Positions 1 through 12,875 of a stretch of DNA of 64,000 nucleotides are shown in pieces. Positions within the stretch are counted from its first letter, which is position 1; each line of letters starts with the position of its first letter. This DNA is from Fremontodendron californicum (lineage: Eukaryota > Streptophyta > Magnoliopsida > Malvales > Malvaceae): the NCBI GenBank assembly GCA_030761205.1, contig JAULJL010000028.1:15365001-15429000 (forward strand), in the 5' to 3' direction. The notes beneath the pieces are model-generated. The model had not been told where the DNA came from. It did not search any database and was given only the letters and a program-made list of their open reading frames with translations. The translations under genes and the position numbers were made by a program.

Positions 1-960
1 AATGCACTTGATGTAGACTAGAAAGAAGAGGCTTTCCCGTGGGCTGGGGGAGTAGCCGCCTCTTCACTCTCCTTCAGCCGATTTAGATATCGAATCGTAT
101 CTCTTGGAGAGAGGTGCGGAAGCTCTCCCTTTGACTCAGGGGGGCGTTCCACCACTTCGACTGATGCGAACGCGGTTCCCTCGTCATGAAAGAAGTAATG
201 AAAGGGAAGCCTCGCCCTAGGTCAAACCGCGTTTGTTGTTGCATGTATAGCTTTCTAGAGCAGAGATCTAGCAACGCATTCTAGGCGCAGATTATTGGTA
301 TTGTGGATGTATCGTTAGGTTGTGCCGAGTCAAATCTGCTCCGTTTTTTCCGTTGCAGAAAAGAGATCATTTCCCCCCGCTTTAAAACATGATGAATATG
401 AAGTCCGTGGGGCTGCAAGTACTATCTACACAGTTTCATTTCTACGTCTTCGACGAGCAAGGCTTCACTGCTGACATAGGGTAAGGTTTCAACAGGGCAA
501 GTGGATATTATCCAACCTGCGGTCAGCTATGATATACTCAACTTCTTCTTTTCACCTCCCTCTTCGATCGATCCGGAAGAAGTTCCCTTAGCAGTTGACA
601 TCTCAACAGAGTCCTCCGATCGAGTTGGAAAACAACCCTTGAGACCTACGAGCTCCTAAAGCAAAAAAAAAAAAATAGACAGACTTAGACGAGGGCATCT
701 TGAACCCCTCTCCCTACGGTCGAGTTAGCCTATGACCTCAAGATCAAGAAGAGCCAGCCATACATAGAAGACAAGGGAAGACCTTGCCCGACCAAATGAA
801 TGTAGCAGTAGCATCATGAGATAGAACCCGGTCCTGTCCCGACTGTCCATCTGTGGAACATGGGGCTGAAGACCTCTAGAATACCTACTAGAAGAAAGAC
901 AAAACCACTTGGCTAGGGCTAAGGGGACCAATCGAGTATCTTAATACCTTATTCGAGTAG
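1..960. other. organelle-like (probable mitochondrial, NUMT) insertion
   Basis: This stretch is much richer in G+C than the AT-rich DNA after about position 960, and its texture resembles plant mitochondrial intergenic DNA (runs such as ggggg and ccccc, no long reading frame, balanced composition). The change in composition is abrupt near 950-970. No rRNA, tRNA or mitochondrial protein gene was recognised. The left end lies outside the window. The assignment rests on composition and appearance only. Confidence 0.45.
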
Positions 961-2606
961 CTCGCGATTCTAATCAAGCTTTTTAATTTTAATATATATT
1001 TAATATTAATTTACTATTTTACCCTTAATATATATATAATTAAAAGTTAAAACCCAAAACCTAATTTTTTTTCCTTGTTTTCTTTCAACCGTTCCCTCCC
1101 TCATGGACTCTCATCTTCTCTCTTTCAGTTTCGCTCCTCAGTTTCTCTCCCTCACAGATCCTTGTAAAAAGTCTTTCATCTTTTTATTTATTTATTTATT
1201 TATTTATTTCTCATCCAAATCAAGATTCTAAGGCAAATACAATCAATTACACAAGTAAACAAAGAGAAAAAAAAATAACAAATTAATGAAGAATACCCAA
1301 AAAAAACCAATTGTGGCCGCTCCTTCCATAGCTAATACGCTTATTAGCTGCTCTTAATACGATATTTAAATGCTTTTAATTTTTCTTTAAAAAAAATTAA
1401 TTTCTAAATATACTTTTCTTTTAGATTTGTTCTAGGAGTTAATTGTTGATTTTTTTTTTTGTTATTTATTTTCTTTTCAAAGCCACAAAAAAAAAAAGAC
1501 AATGCATTTTTTTATCATTATATTAAAAAAAATTAATATTTAAATACAAAAAAAAATTGTAAATGAAACGAGCTCGAGTTCAGACTCGAACTTGAGTATG
1601 TAAATCGAGTAAACGAGCTTAATCGAGTTCGAATAGTTCGATTTTATCTTGAGTTATGCTCGAGCTTAAAAAATAATTTTCAATCAAACTCGAGCCGAGT
1701 TTCAAGTATCGAATTTCGAGTCGAGCTCAAGCTTTTCACTATTCAAGTTCGGTTTGATTACAACCCTAACGAGGACATTGTCTATAAAAAAGAAAAAAGA
1801 AAAATAATTAAAGAAAAGAAAGAAAGAGATTTTTTGAAACTTTTATATTTTAAATATTATTTTATAAAATATTATAATTTAAAATAAAATAAAATTCTTT
1901 TTTATGAATAAATACATTTTTATTTTTACATATTTTTATTCTTTAAAATAAAATAATTAATTTAATTTATAATATTAAAGTTAATTAGTATTTATTTTTA
2001 TTCTAATGTGATTAAATAGTAAAAAGAAATTTATTTTTATTTTTTTAAACCACAAAGAGATTTTTTTAAAATTAAGATTAAATTAAATTTCCAACAATGC
2101 AATTAATTTAATTTATAATATTAAAAACCAATAGTATGTATTATTTATTGTAGTATGATCTATTAGCAAAATATATTTTTTTCCTTTTTAAAATAGAAAT
2201 TAATTTTTAATAAATTAAATAAAGAAATTAACTTAATTGATAATATTATAAATCATTAATATTTATTTTTTATTATATTGCGTACATATTAGAATAAAAA
2301 ACAAATACCAATTGTTTTTACATTATTTTAATTTTTAATGTAAAACTAAAAATATGTAAAGTAAAAAACTACTTATTTATAAAAGTAAAAAAGAAATTGA
2401 ATTTATTTTAGATTATATTATATATTTTTTTATAAATATATTTGAAAAATAAAAAAATTAATTATTTTTTTTCTTTTTCTCTTATCTTCTTCTCCCACCT
2501 TCTCCTGTGCCAGTCAAGGGCCAGCCAACACCAGTAAGGCCGGATCTAATCCAACCAACACAGTGACGGTCGATTGGGGGCTGGGACCAGATCAGCCATT
2601 GTCGCA
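961..2606. other. AT-rich intergenic DNA, no gene seen
   Basis: AT-rich sequence with many stop codons in all frames. It contains a short (TTTA)n run near 1181-1210 and many A or T homopolymers. No coding frame, splice pattern or structural RNA was recognised. The repeat at 1560-1765 is listed separately. Confidence 0.6.
1560..1765. repeat. degenerate cgagctcgag-type repeat
   Basis: About 200 bp rich in variants of 'gagctcgag' and 'cgagttcg' on both strands, embedded in AT-rich DNA. It looks like the relic of a non-autonomous transposable element. No target duplication was found. Confidence 0.4.
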
Positions 2607-2720
2607 ACCAATCCAGCGAGGAAAATAGATTGGATTTCACTAGCGCAATCCAACGAGGGGAATAAATTGGGTTTCACTAGCCTAATCGAGTGAGGGGAAT
2701 AGATCAGTTTCACTAACCTT
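2607..2720 (+). repeat. three degenerate ~37-bp tandem copies
   Basis: Three successive copies of a unit of about 37 bp, each with a core like 'gaggggaatagattggg' followed by 'tttcactag'. They lie in a locally GC-richer island (about 2500-2830). No coding function is apparent. Confidence 0.55.
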
Positions 2721-3939
2721 CACTGGATTGGCTTCGGGAACGGTTGATCTGGCTCTAACCGGCAGACATTACATCGGCTAGGTCAGATGCGACCTTTTTC
2801 GGTACTGTCTGGCCTTTGGCTGGCAAGGGAGAGTGGGTGAATAAGATAATAAAGGGAAAAGGAAAAAATAATAAATTCTGAAAATTTAATAACTTTATTT
2901 TATTAAATTTCAAATGAGTTATTGTTACATACATGTCAGGAACCAGCTGGTATCATGTGTCATCTACGTGTGCACCAACGGGCATTTAATGCCTACATTA
3001 TCGATCTAGCGCATGGAAAGATAGTTGCGTTATGACCATAAAAACGTAAGGACCAACAAATTATTTTTTAAAGTTTGGAGACCAAAATGATATAAAACCT
3101 AAAATTTAGGGACTATGAGTGTAATTTATCTAACATTATGTTTGAATTGAGGCGAGGGAAAGGAAAGGTAAGGAAAGTAAAGGAAAGGGAAAAACCATTC
3201 TCTTGTGCTAGTTCAAGTGGTATTTAAATCAAGAGGAGGTAAATTGGTATCTTAAAAAATAATTACAGAATTAAAGCACAAGTAATACTATTGAGAAATT
3301 TAAACAATATATTCAATTTGACAAGTAAATAAGCAAATAAAGCAAGTAAAAAGAGTAGGGAAAGAAAATCAAACACAAGTGATTTATAGAGATTCGATCT
3401 CATACCCACGTCCTCTCTTTTAGCCTTCTTTTTCCAAGGAGTTCGCAATTCACTATTTTGAATTGTTACCTTTTTAAGGACAAGATATAACATTTACAAT
3501 CCCTATCTTTTGCTTAGGCTTAGATAGCAACCTCTACTCCCTATCTTTTCAAGGCTTTGATAGAACCTCTCTACCTTTTAAAAGCTAAAGTAGCAACCTC
3601 CCCCTTTTACCAAGGTATATGGGTAAACAAGATAAACCTCTAGTAGGCTAGGTGTTTATAAGGTTAAACTCAACAAATAGAGACTATACAATGATGTTTT
3701 TACAATTGAATACAATAAAAAATGAAAGGATTTTGCTTCGAACAAAGAAAACTTCTTCAAAGCTTGAGAGAGATGAAATAATTTGCTTTGATCTTTCTCT
3801 ATTGGTGACTCTTGCTCTTCGAAGTGTTGGAGAGTTTCTTTTATAGTTTGGATATGATTTATGACCATTGGGATTGGATTGCAATGGAAAAGTGCTGTTG
3901 AAACTTCAAAAAATTGAGCTTTAAAAATTGTCCAGCGTC
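2721..3939. other. intergenic DNA, no gene seen
   Basis: Mixed AT-rich sequence. Around 3040-3130 it resembles the 'ggaccaaaatgat...tttagggacta' ends common in plant non-autonomous elements, and 3140-3190 is an 'aaggaaagg' purine run. No gene is supported. Confidence 0.5.
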
Positions 3940-4160
3940 TTGGAGATCGATCCTTGCATAAAGGGATCAACCCTCTCTTGTCAAAATTCAAAAATCTAAC
4001 TGTTGGATCTAAGGGGATCGATCCTTGCTTGTAGGGGATCGATCCTCTACTGTCTTGCAAAGTGAAATTCAATTTTGTTTTGAGGGAATCAATCCTATGG
4101 AGCTAGGGGATCGATCCTTGCCAAAATTTACTCTAGGGGATCGATCCTCTCCCAAGGATT
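3940..4160. repeat. cluster of gatcgatcc motifs (LTR relic?)
   Basis: At least five copies of 'gatcgatcct' lie within about 200 bp, near 3946, 4018, 4040, 4109 and 4141. Such motif clusters occur in some plant LTRs. No partner LTR or internal region was found, so a solo or truncated LTR is only a suggestion. Confidence 0.4.
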
Positions 4161-4739
4161 TTCAAAATTTTGACCTCGAAAAAGGACGATTTTTTTATTT
4201 ATTCAAAAATGATTTTTAATATAATTAAACATTAAAGAATATATATTTTTGAGAAAAATAAGGGATCTAAAATATTTTCAAAAGAATTCAAGCAAAAATA
4301 CTAAATTGAAAACATGGTTTATTAAGCTAATTAAACTTAAGATTTTGTCATTTAAAAATTAAGATCAATTCAAAACTAACACCTTATTTAAGAAAAAATT
4401 GAAATCAAATAAAAGAAAAAGAGGGAAACTGAATATCTTTGCTTTCCCTTGAAATGCTCACTTTTAATATCCCAATTCAACGAGAATACTGAGGAAAAAA
4501 AGTCAAAAAATTTCCTAACATGTGAAATTTTCTATTATAAACCTCTTCGTATTTTATAAAGTTTAACAATTTCTTTCTTTTCAGTTTCTACTAACCTAGC
4601 AGCATAAAGTATGGGGGAAAAAAAAAAAAACACCTAATCGCATATCTTTCAACTTTTGTAGGTTGCAGCTTAAAAATTTCTTGCCTTCTCTGTGTCTCTC
4701 TCTTTTTGTTGCTTTCAAACTTAAGTTTGATTTTATATC

Positions 4740-5395
4740 AGAGTTATCGGTACTGTATCAGTATTGACCGTACCGGCAGGTACATACCATTTTTAAGATA
4801 AATCGAAATAGTACCAATCTCGTTCCGTTCCGGTTTTGATACCGGCCCGTATCAGTCTGTACCGGCTAATATCGGTCAGTACTGGTACGTACCGATCCGT
4901 ATCGGTTAGTACAAGATTTTGATTTTTTGATTTTTTTTATTTAAAAATTCACTTATTTGAATTTTTAAACCAATTTCAATATTTTTTTGTGTCATGATAT
5001 TTTTATTTTTTTCATAATTATATTTAAAATATATATATGTTCATTAAATTAGGTTATTGGACATAATTAATATTAATTTACTATGTTTTTTTAACATTTT
5101 AACATTTATTTTACCTATTTGATATTTAAAAATTTTGGTTATTAAATATTTAAAATTTATATTTGTATAAAAACGTATATATGCATGTAATGGATGTATA
5201 TTTGCATGTATAAAAACATATTTATTAAAAAATTTGAAAATAGACTTATACATATAGATATATGAAAAAATATTTAAAAAATATCGATAAACCCGAAACG
5301 GTACGCCGAAACACTCCGAAACCGGTATGTACGAATATCAGAAAAAAAAAATGGTACGTCCACCTATCTGTACCAATATCTTTCTATATTTTGTC
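4740..5395. mobile_element. small non-autonomous element with taccg subterminal repeats
   Basis: Both ends are dense in short 'taccg/cggta' repeats in mixed orientation, while the middle (4920-5275) is AT-rich. The left end (tatcggtactg) and the reverse complement of the right end (tattggtacag) are similar, which suggests imperfect terminal inverted repeats. Dense subterminal repeats are typical of plant CACTA-like or other DNA transposon derivatives. No transposase was seen and no clear target duplication was identified. Confidence 0.4.
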
Positions 5396-5517
5396 TTTTA
5401 TGAAACGTGTTTGTTTGGTATGTGATAATGAATATTAAATAAATGTTTTAAATATTAATTTTTTTTTTCATTTTTTTTGTCAAATGTTAGCTTTATTACT
5501 TCAGCTAGTAATAACAA

Positions 5518-8500
5518 TGTCGCAACCTAAAAAATAACAAGTTTCATTGCAAGATTTTATATTCGTTAAGCGTGACATTGAAAAAATAGAAGAAAAGTCG
5601 ACTTAATTCCTCTCAAAATAAAATGAGGATTTGAAAATGACCTCGAAAAAGACATGGAGTCGGCACCAATCTTTTTTGGCTAGGTGTGATCAGCCACCTA
5701 TTAAAATTGGTTTTGTAAAATATTTTAAAATTAATTGAAGCATTTTTAAAACCAATTTCAAGTCCGCGTCTTAAACCAGAGAAATCAAATAAGCGGGTTC
5801 GGGACTCGGTTACGTGTGGGGAAAGATTAGCACCCTCACAACGCCCGTATAAAATGGTACCTTATTAATCATGTGTTATCTCAAGTCTCGGTAAAAAGTC
5901 AGTTTTAAATTTGGCAGTTTAAATTAATTCCCAATTTAAAAAAAAATAATTTCATTTTTAATTGAAAATGATCCGGAATTTATTAATTCAAAATTTTTCT
6001 ATATTCCCCAACAAACGTGACAAAACATAGAAAATTTTATTAATTTGAAAATTTTTTCGAATCATTCTCGTTTTAAAGAAGATATTCTGTTATTAGTGAT
6101 AATTAATGATATCATCCCCAGCAAACCCGACAAAGAACTCATGAATTATTTTAACTCGAGAATATCTTTATTTTATTGAAAATCATTATATTTTCAAAAC
6201 ATTTTTAAAAAAAATATGAATATGTGTGACATAGTAAAGATGATATAACAAAGTCTAGATAATATAATGCAACCTAAATGACATGAAATAATTTAAATGG
6301 CATAGCGTATTTAAAATGAAATGAAATATCCTAAGTAAGATGATATATTCTAAATGGAATGAAATATCCTAAGTGACATAATATATTATAAATGAAATGA
6401 AATATCCTAAGTAACATGATATATTCTAATGAAATGATATGATTTAAATGACATAGCAAATTTAAATGAATGACATATTTTAAATAATATAATCTATATG
6501 ACATGGAATATAATCCAAGTGACATGAAATGATATGAAACATAAAATAATTTTATCATCAAATATGCATGAAAATAAAAATAATAATGCATGAACATAGT
6601 ATATACTAAATGATGTGACAAAAATAAATGACTAAATAAAAAGCATTGGATAGCATGAAATATTCAAAACCATATGACAAACAATATAACATCATAAAAT
6701 ATAAATCAAAATAATAACAATACCATAGAAATTATCATAGCAAAAATCACATATTATATAGTATGCATGAACATGAAAAATGCAATGCATGAAAGTGTAT
6801 TTTTTCCTTTAAATAAGAAAATCTGTATACCTAAAAAGATATCTGGCTACCTTAGGAAAAGACATCAAATTAAATTTTTTAAAATCAAAATACTTTGTGA
6901 TTGGTTTGAAAACAAATTTGAAATCTTGGATGAAAACTAAACCCTAATCGAATTACCCTTTTAAAATAGCTCTAGTTTCCTAATTTTAAAATCTCGGATT
7001 TGACCACCCTTAACCCGAGCTTTATAAAATCATTTTTAAAGTTTTAAATGGCTTAGAAACCACCCTAAGACAGTAGCTAAAGTTCCTAATCAGCCCCCTC
7101 TAAGTAACTTAGCCAAAACAGAAAAATAATTTTTTCTCAAATTCAAATCTGACTCTATTGTCCAGTTTTAAATCATGATTTTTTAACCTATTTTAAAATT
7201 TCAAAAAAATCTAAAAAAAGTACTGGAGACTCAATCCATGTAAAACTACATGAAAAAAAAATTTGACTTAATTTTCTGATTAAAGATATCTTCCTAGAAA
7301 AATTGGGAAAGTCAGAATACTGGGTGAAAACTGTTTTGCTAAAACACATTTTTTGCTTTTGAGAAAATCATTTAAAAATCAAAGTAAAAATATTTGAGAC
7401 TCTCCTAAGGACCTACAAACAGTAGCTAAAACTTCTAAAAACTTGGACAAAAATTGGTTAAGTAAAAAAAACCACAAAAGTAGAATAATCAATTTGATAA
7501 CTCTTTAATTTTCTACAAGTATGCTCAAGTGAGCATGACTTTGAGCCATTGATTGGCCTAAGTCATAAATCAAGTGGTATGACATGAGATGCATGAACAT
7601 ACAGCAAATTGAATGTATGAAATGCATGATTTAAAACCTAAATAACATGGAAAATGCATGGCATAAAGAATATGGCCTAGACCTAACATGAACTTGCATG
7701 GCAATAAATGCAACCTAAGTCTAAACATGCATGAAATGCATGGCAATGCTAATGAAACCTAGACCTAAAAGATGCATAGCAATAACACAAACACATAGCA
7801 TGCTAAATCAAGATACACAAACTCATGGCATGGAAATGCAAACAAGTCAACAAGCAAGATGAAAATGCACATACAAAGCAAAGAAAATGGAAGTAGCCGA
7901 ATGGTCATAGACTCAAAATGGTGATTTTCTATCATGGCATTTTCACAAATATATGGCATACTAAAATGCAAGGCTAAAAAGAAATATGTTAAACCATGCA
8001 AACATGAAGTAAAGGCATGAACAAGACTAGACATTTTCACAAACACATAGTATAGTAAAATGCAAATCATGAAAAACTCAAACATGTTGAAAACAGAAAA
8101 TTAAAGAATGGAAAACAAGGAAAGTAAACATGAATACAAGATGAAATAATCAAAAATAGAGGTAAGTAAAAAGATCAAAACAAACTCCATGTTTTTGTTA
8201 TTTTTATAAAAATATAGAACATCAAAACATACTAAACATCCCAATCAACATGAAAAGGAAACAAACACAATCCAAAACCAAAATAAGGCCATTCGGCCAT
8301 CTCTAAAAACATGGAGGAAATTTGATTTTTCAAAGTTTTTTTCAAGAAAGCATAAAAGAAGAACTTGAAGAAGAAGCTTAAAACACTTATTTCAAAATTA
8401 AAATCAATAGAAACTCACCAAAATATCAAATAAAAACAGCAAATCAAGGATGAAAATGCAAAAAAAAAATAAAATGCAAGAGTATGGTGCTTTTAGCTAC

Positions 8501-10302
8501 CTCTAAAAGCTATATTGCAAGCTTTTCCTCTTCTTACTTTCTTTGCCTTTCTAAAATTTCAATTTGCTTTTCAAAAATGGAGAGTATTCATCCAAGCAAG
8601 TGTGTAAAAAATGAAAGAGACCCCCCTCTCCCTTAAGGTGGTCGAATGGCCTAGGTTAGTGTAGAAGGTTCTAGGTTTTTTTTAGCCAATTTTGATCCAA
8701 TGGCCTTCAATCCAAGATGCTTTCTATGTAGAATTCTCACTCTTAGATTGGAATAATCAGCTCCTAAATATGATGTCATGAAGATGATGTCATAAATAGG
8801 ATGTCATAAATATACCATCCTCCCTCTCCATCTATTGGTCCATGTGTTGCAAATTCAAAGGCTTGATCAAGAAAAATAACTACCTTATTCTTCTCTCTTG
8901 GCCCTTAGATGAAAAAAATCAGAAATATCCCTTCCTTCATGGGCCTTGTCCGGCTAACCCTTCACATTCCCAGCCCACACTTTATTTTTTTTGTTGCAAG
9001 AAAAGGCCCTTTTCTGTTTCTTTGATAAAATGACCTTTTTGACCCCCGAACCTAAATAAATAGCAAACGGACTCCAAATTCAAAATTTCCTTTTTTTAAT
9101 ACTTTCAAAATAATAAAAAATTGAATTCTGGAAGTTTCCAAAATTTTCCGAGCCTATTTGCTATTTTTTTGGATTTTTTCTTCCAAAATTGCCCTTTTGT
9201 GCACCTAAACTTTTACCATTTTTAAACGAGCTCCGAATCCATATTTTTTCTTCACCAATCTCTTCCAAATAATTTAAGAATGAGATCTGAAAATTTTCAG
9301 AATTTTTGGAACTCATTTGCTATTTTTCCGGGATTTAACTTCTTGATTTCAACATAGTGGGCCCGAGATTTGCCATTTTGCAAACAAGTTTCGAATCTGG
9401 ATTTTTCTTTGCCAATCCATTCAAATGATTTAAGAATGAGATTTGCAAATTTTCAGAATTTTTGGAGCTCATTTGGTATTTTTTCCATATTTTCCACTTT
9501 TACCTTTTTGCCTCCAAAGCCCGATTTTGCTCAAAATAAGTCCGATTTTCAGATTTTCTTTTTTTGGGCCTTTTTCATATATTGAATTGGAGTTGGTTCA
9601 AAAAGGCCCAATTTTTACAGTCAAATTCTCCTCCGATTTGATTTTTTTTTTTACTATCGGGAATTTCCTCTTTTTTCGTTTTTTCTCTCCAATCGGCTAT
9701 TTTCTCAGAATTTCTTCAAACCGAGCCTTGGGCTATCCTTGTTTACTCAATTCTCATCAATTAGTGGCTTTAGTTTTACCCAATCGGGCCATTTCTACAA
9801 TTTTTTTCCAATTTCACCAACATCCACTAAAAACCCTAATTCTCAGTTTTCTTCCAAATTGACTTTTCCTTCAGTTTTTCTTCCAAGTAGCCTCTCCATT
9901 ACCCATAGTCAGTGCTTATCTTTCATTTGGAACCTCCAATTTCGACTAATTTGATCGTTCAAGCACTTTTCCCCAAATTTTCCGAACTAGGGTTTCCTTT
10001 CTATTGAATCTCCGTAACCCATCTTCCGAACTCCATAACTTTCAATATAGACCTCGGATTATCAAAATTCTTTCACCATTTTTCAATTGAACATCAAATC
10101 TTGATTTTGAAAGTGGGTTGACTTTTTTAGTAGTTGACTTTTTCGAGGTTGACTTTTTTAATTGACTTTTTATATCTGCTTTCTTAAACTAAGTCTCAGA
10201 ATACCACCTGCAGGATGAGAAAAGCCTTTTTGCATTCTGAAACATCATTTTAGGAAGAAAACATACCTACTTTAGTGGTCCGGACAAAATTAGGTGTCTA
10301 CA
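5518..10302 (-). repeat. Ogre 3' LTR
   Basis: 4785 bp, matching 23326-28089 along its length. It starts tgtcgcaacc and ends gtgtctaca on the plus strand. It holds an imperfect short repeat series 'gaaatatcctaagt' at 6316-6440, also present in the other LTR. No host gene was seen inside. Confidence 0.92.
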
Positions 10303-10317
10303 ACTGCCCCTCTTTGG
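10303..10317 (-). other. Ogre polypurine tract
   Basis: On the coding strand the sequence next to the 3' LTR reads CCAAAGAGGGGCAGT, directly before TGTAGACACC. Purine-rich sequence at this place is the plus-strand primer of LTR elements. Confidence 0.8.
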
Positions 10318-10479
10318 CTATTGCTGAGAATCAAGAATTAGGCAAAGATAAACAATTCCGGTTAGTGAAATCACATGTAAAGAATCATTTTTTCATTTTT
10401 TTCAATCATCATTTTTTTGTTGTTGAAAAAGCTGTAAATTGAAGATTTTTTCCTTAAATTGAGTTCCCTAACTAATCAA

Positions 10480-11290
10480 GGCTCGACCCATCTTAAGGAA
10501 ATGGGTTCGATTTTAAAACAAAATATTTGACTCATTTGAGAAGTAGAACGAGTTTTAAAATAAAAGGAAATACCTCGACGATGGTCTAGGGGCTCGACTC
10601 ATTTGAGAAGCAGAACAAGTTCGATTTTAAAACAAAAGGAAATACCTCGACGATGGTCTCGGGGCTCGACTTATTTGAGAAGCAGAACGAGTTCAATTTA
10701 AAACAAAAAGAAATACCTCAACGATGGTCTCGGGGCTCGACTCATTCGAGAAACAGAACGAGTTCGATTTTGAAAAACAAAAGGAATGCCTAGATTTGGC
10801 TCATTTGTAAATAAATTTGACTTTGAAAACTAAAGGAATATACCTCGATGATGGTCTCGGGGCTCGACTCATTTGAGAAGCAGAATGAGTTTGATTTAAA
10901 ACAAAAAGAAATACCTCGACGATGGTCTCGGGGCTCGACTCATTTGAGAAGCAGAATGAATTCGATTTAAAACAAAAGGAAATACCTCGACGATGGTCTC
11001 GGAGCTCGACTCATTTGAGAAGCAGAATGAATTCGATTTAAAACAAAAGGAAATACCTCGACGATGGTCTCGGGGCTCGACTCATTTGAGAAGCAGAATG
11101 AATTCGATTTAAAACAAAAAGAAATACCTCGACGATGGTTTCGGGGCTCGACTCATTTGAGAAACAGATGAATTCGATTTAAAACAAAAGGAAATACCTC
11201 GAATGATCCTGGGTTTGATTCATTTGGAAAAATAAATTTAACTTGAAAATGAAAGGAGCATATCTCGACGGCGGTCTCGGGGAAGATTCG
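10480..11290 (-). repeat. 71-bp tandem array in the Ogre 3' region
   Basis: About ten units with a period of 71-72 bp. The core 'cgacgatggtctcgggg' recurs at 10576, 10648, 10719, 10846, 10917, 10988, 11059 and 11130. Two units (around 10780 and 11200) are divergent or shortened. The array sits between the integrase gene and the polypurine tract, the place where Tat/Ogre elements are known to carry variable tandem repeats. Confidence 0.92.
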
Positions 11291-12875
11291 ATTTGGGGAA
11301 GCCAAAGTTTTCCTGATTTCTGCAATGTTAGCTAAATGCAATGATGAGAATGACATGCTTTGCAAATGCTTGTATGTTTCCTAAGGATGAATGCAATCTA
11401 ATAATTATGTCTTGATTTCTAATCCATGGTTTTTTTGAGGTTCACAGATTATCTGACTTTATGACGGAGTCTTCAATTATTCACTGATGCCCTATTTGAG
11501 GAACCTTTCACTCAAGATAAATTGTCAAACAGTTCCAGTTTCTGACTTCGCTGAAATTCACAAATTTTCTGACTTAATGACGGAGTCTCAAACACATTCA
11601 TTGTTTACCTTTACTTGGTGAACTCTCCATCAGGATTAATGGTTTCCAAACCTTTTTTAAGATTTAAATATACTCCTTAGTAATACTCTGAAAAAAGATT
11701 TTTTATGTTTACTAATCATCATTCAATTTAATAACAAACAAAATGCATCTCAAAATGTATGAAAGAAAATATGAAACAAGTAAATGTCATAAAAGGGATA
11801 CAAAAATTTATTGCAACAAAAGTTTTTAAAATGATAAAAGTGAATATCAAGGATATAAAAACAAATGTAAAGTTATAGGTTGTAGATGCCCCGAATACGG
11901 AATATCTTGGACCCCTCATTTTTCAAATCATCTGAAATTTCTCTTGAACGAGCAATTTACTTGGGTAATCTCTCGGCTTTCGTAGTTACGTCAGACTGAG
12001 TTTTCCCCCTTTCCTCTTATTTTCAAATACTTCTCCCCCTTTTCACGGAGCATTGATTCAAACCTTAATCAGTACTTGAGCCGCCCTTTGCGGTTTTCAA
12101 CTCAAGTGTTCCCCATTTGGTATTAAGTCGCCCTTTGCGGGTTTCAGCTTAAACCTCTCTTTTTACATTCTTTTTTCATTTTTTTTTGTTTTCTTTCTTT
12201 TTTCTTGTATTCTACCATTCATTTGAGAATTCTAAACGCTTCCAAGGTAAAAATATCAATTCAAATGATGGGACAAATTCTAAGAATAACCTTTCAAATT
12301 AAATATCCATGCTTGATCAAAATGAACTTTTGAAGCACGTAATGTAGGCCAAGGTTCGAGTTTAGAAAGAAAAGATAATATAGGCCCAAAATGTGTTTAA
12401 AGGTGATTGGATCAAGGATAATTTCCTGAGGAGAATTCATTCTTAAAACATTTGTCCTTTTTGGACTTTCTTTTCATTTTCTTTTTCATTTTTTTTCTTT
12501 CATTACTGGCTTTCATTTGCCATTCTTTGATTTCACATTTCTCGATGGCTCTCTTTTTTGCCATGACTTTTTGATTATCTTTCTTCGCATCTGCCCTCCA
12601 GTGTAGAAGGTGATCCTTGATTAAGGTTTAAAGAAAAAAATAATTTCCTAAGACTCAAAGGGATGAATAAGGATAATTTCTTCTGAGTGAAAGGAATATG
12701 AAAGATGGCCATTCATCATATCAAGCAAGAATATTCTCATTGAAAAGCAATCCTCAGGGGAGATAGATATATAGAATTTCTATTTTTACACTTAGAATCA
12801 TTCGAATTTCAGTGTGCATAGCATCACACTTTTTCTTTTTTCTCCTTTTCTTTTTCTCTTTTTTTTTTCTTTTCT
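11291..12875 (-). other. Ogre 3' untranslated region
   Basis: Noncoding part of the element between integrase and the tandem array. It has two copies of a 'ctgact..atgacggagtct' segment (near 11450 and 11570) and two copies of 'cgccctttgcgg' (near 12093 and 12131), each probably an old local duplication. No gene was seen. Confidence 0.7.

Noticed and set aside
3656..4072. 138-codon minus-strand open frame
   Set aside because: It has low-complexity, repeat-derived residues from the gatcgatcc cluster and no recognisable domain. It is probably an LTR relic rather than a gene.
9370..9862. Overlapping Phe/Ser-rich plus-strand frames
   Set aside because: They lie inside the Ogre LTR, antisense to the element, and arise from T-rich sequence.
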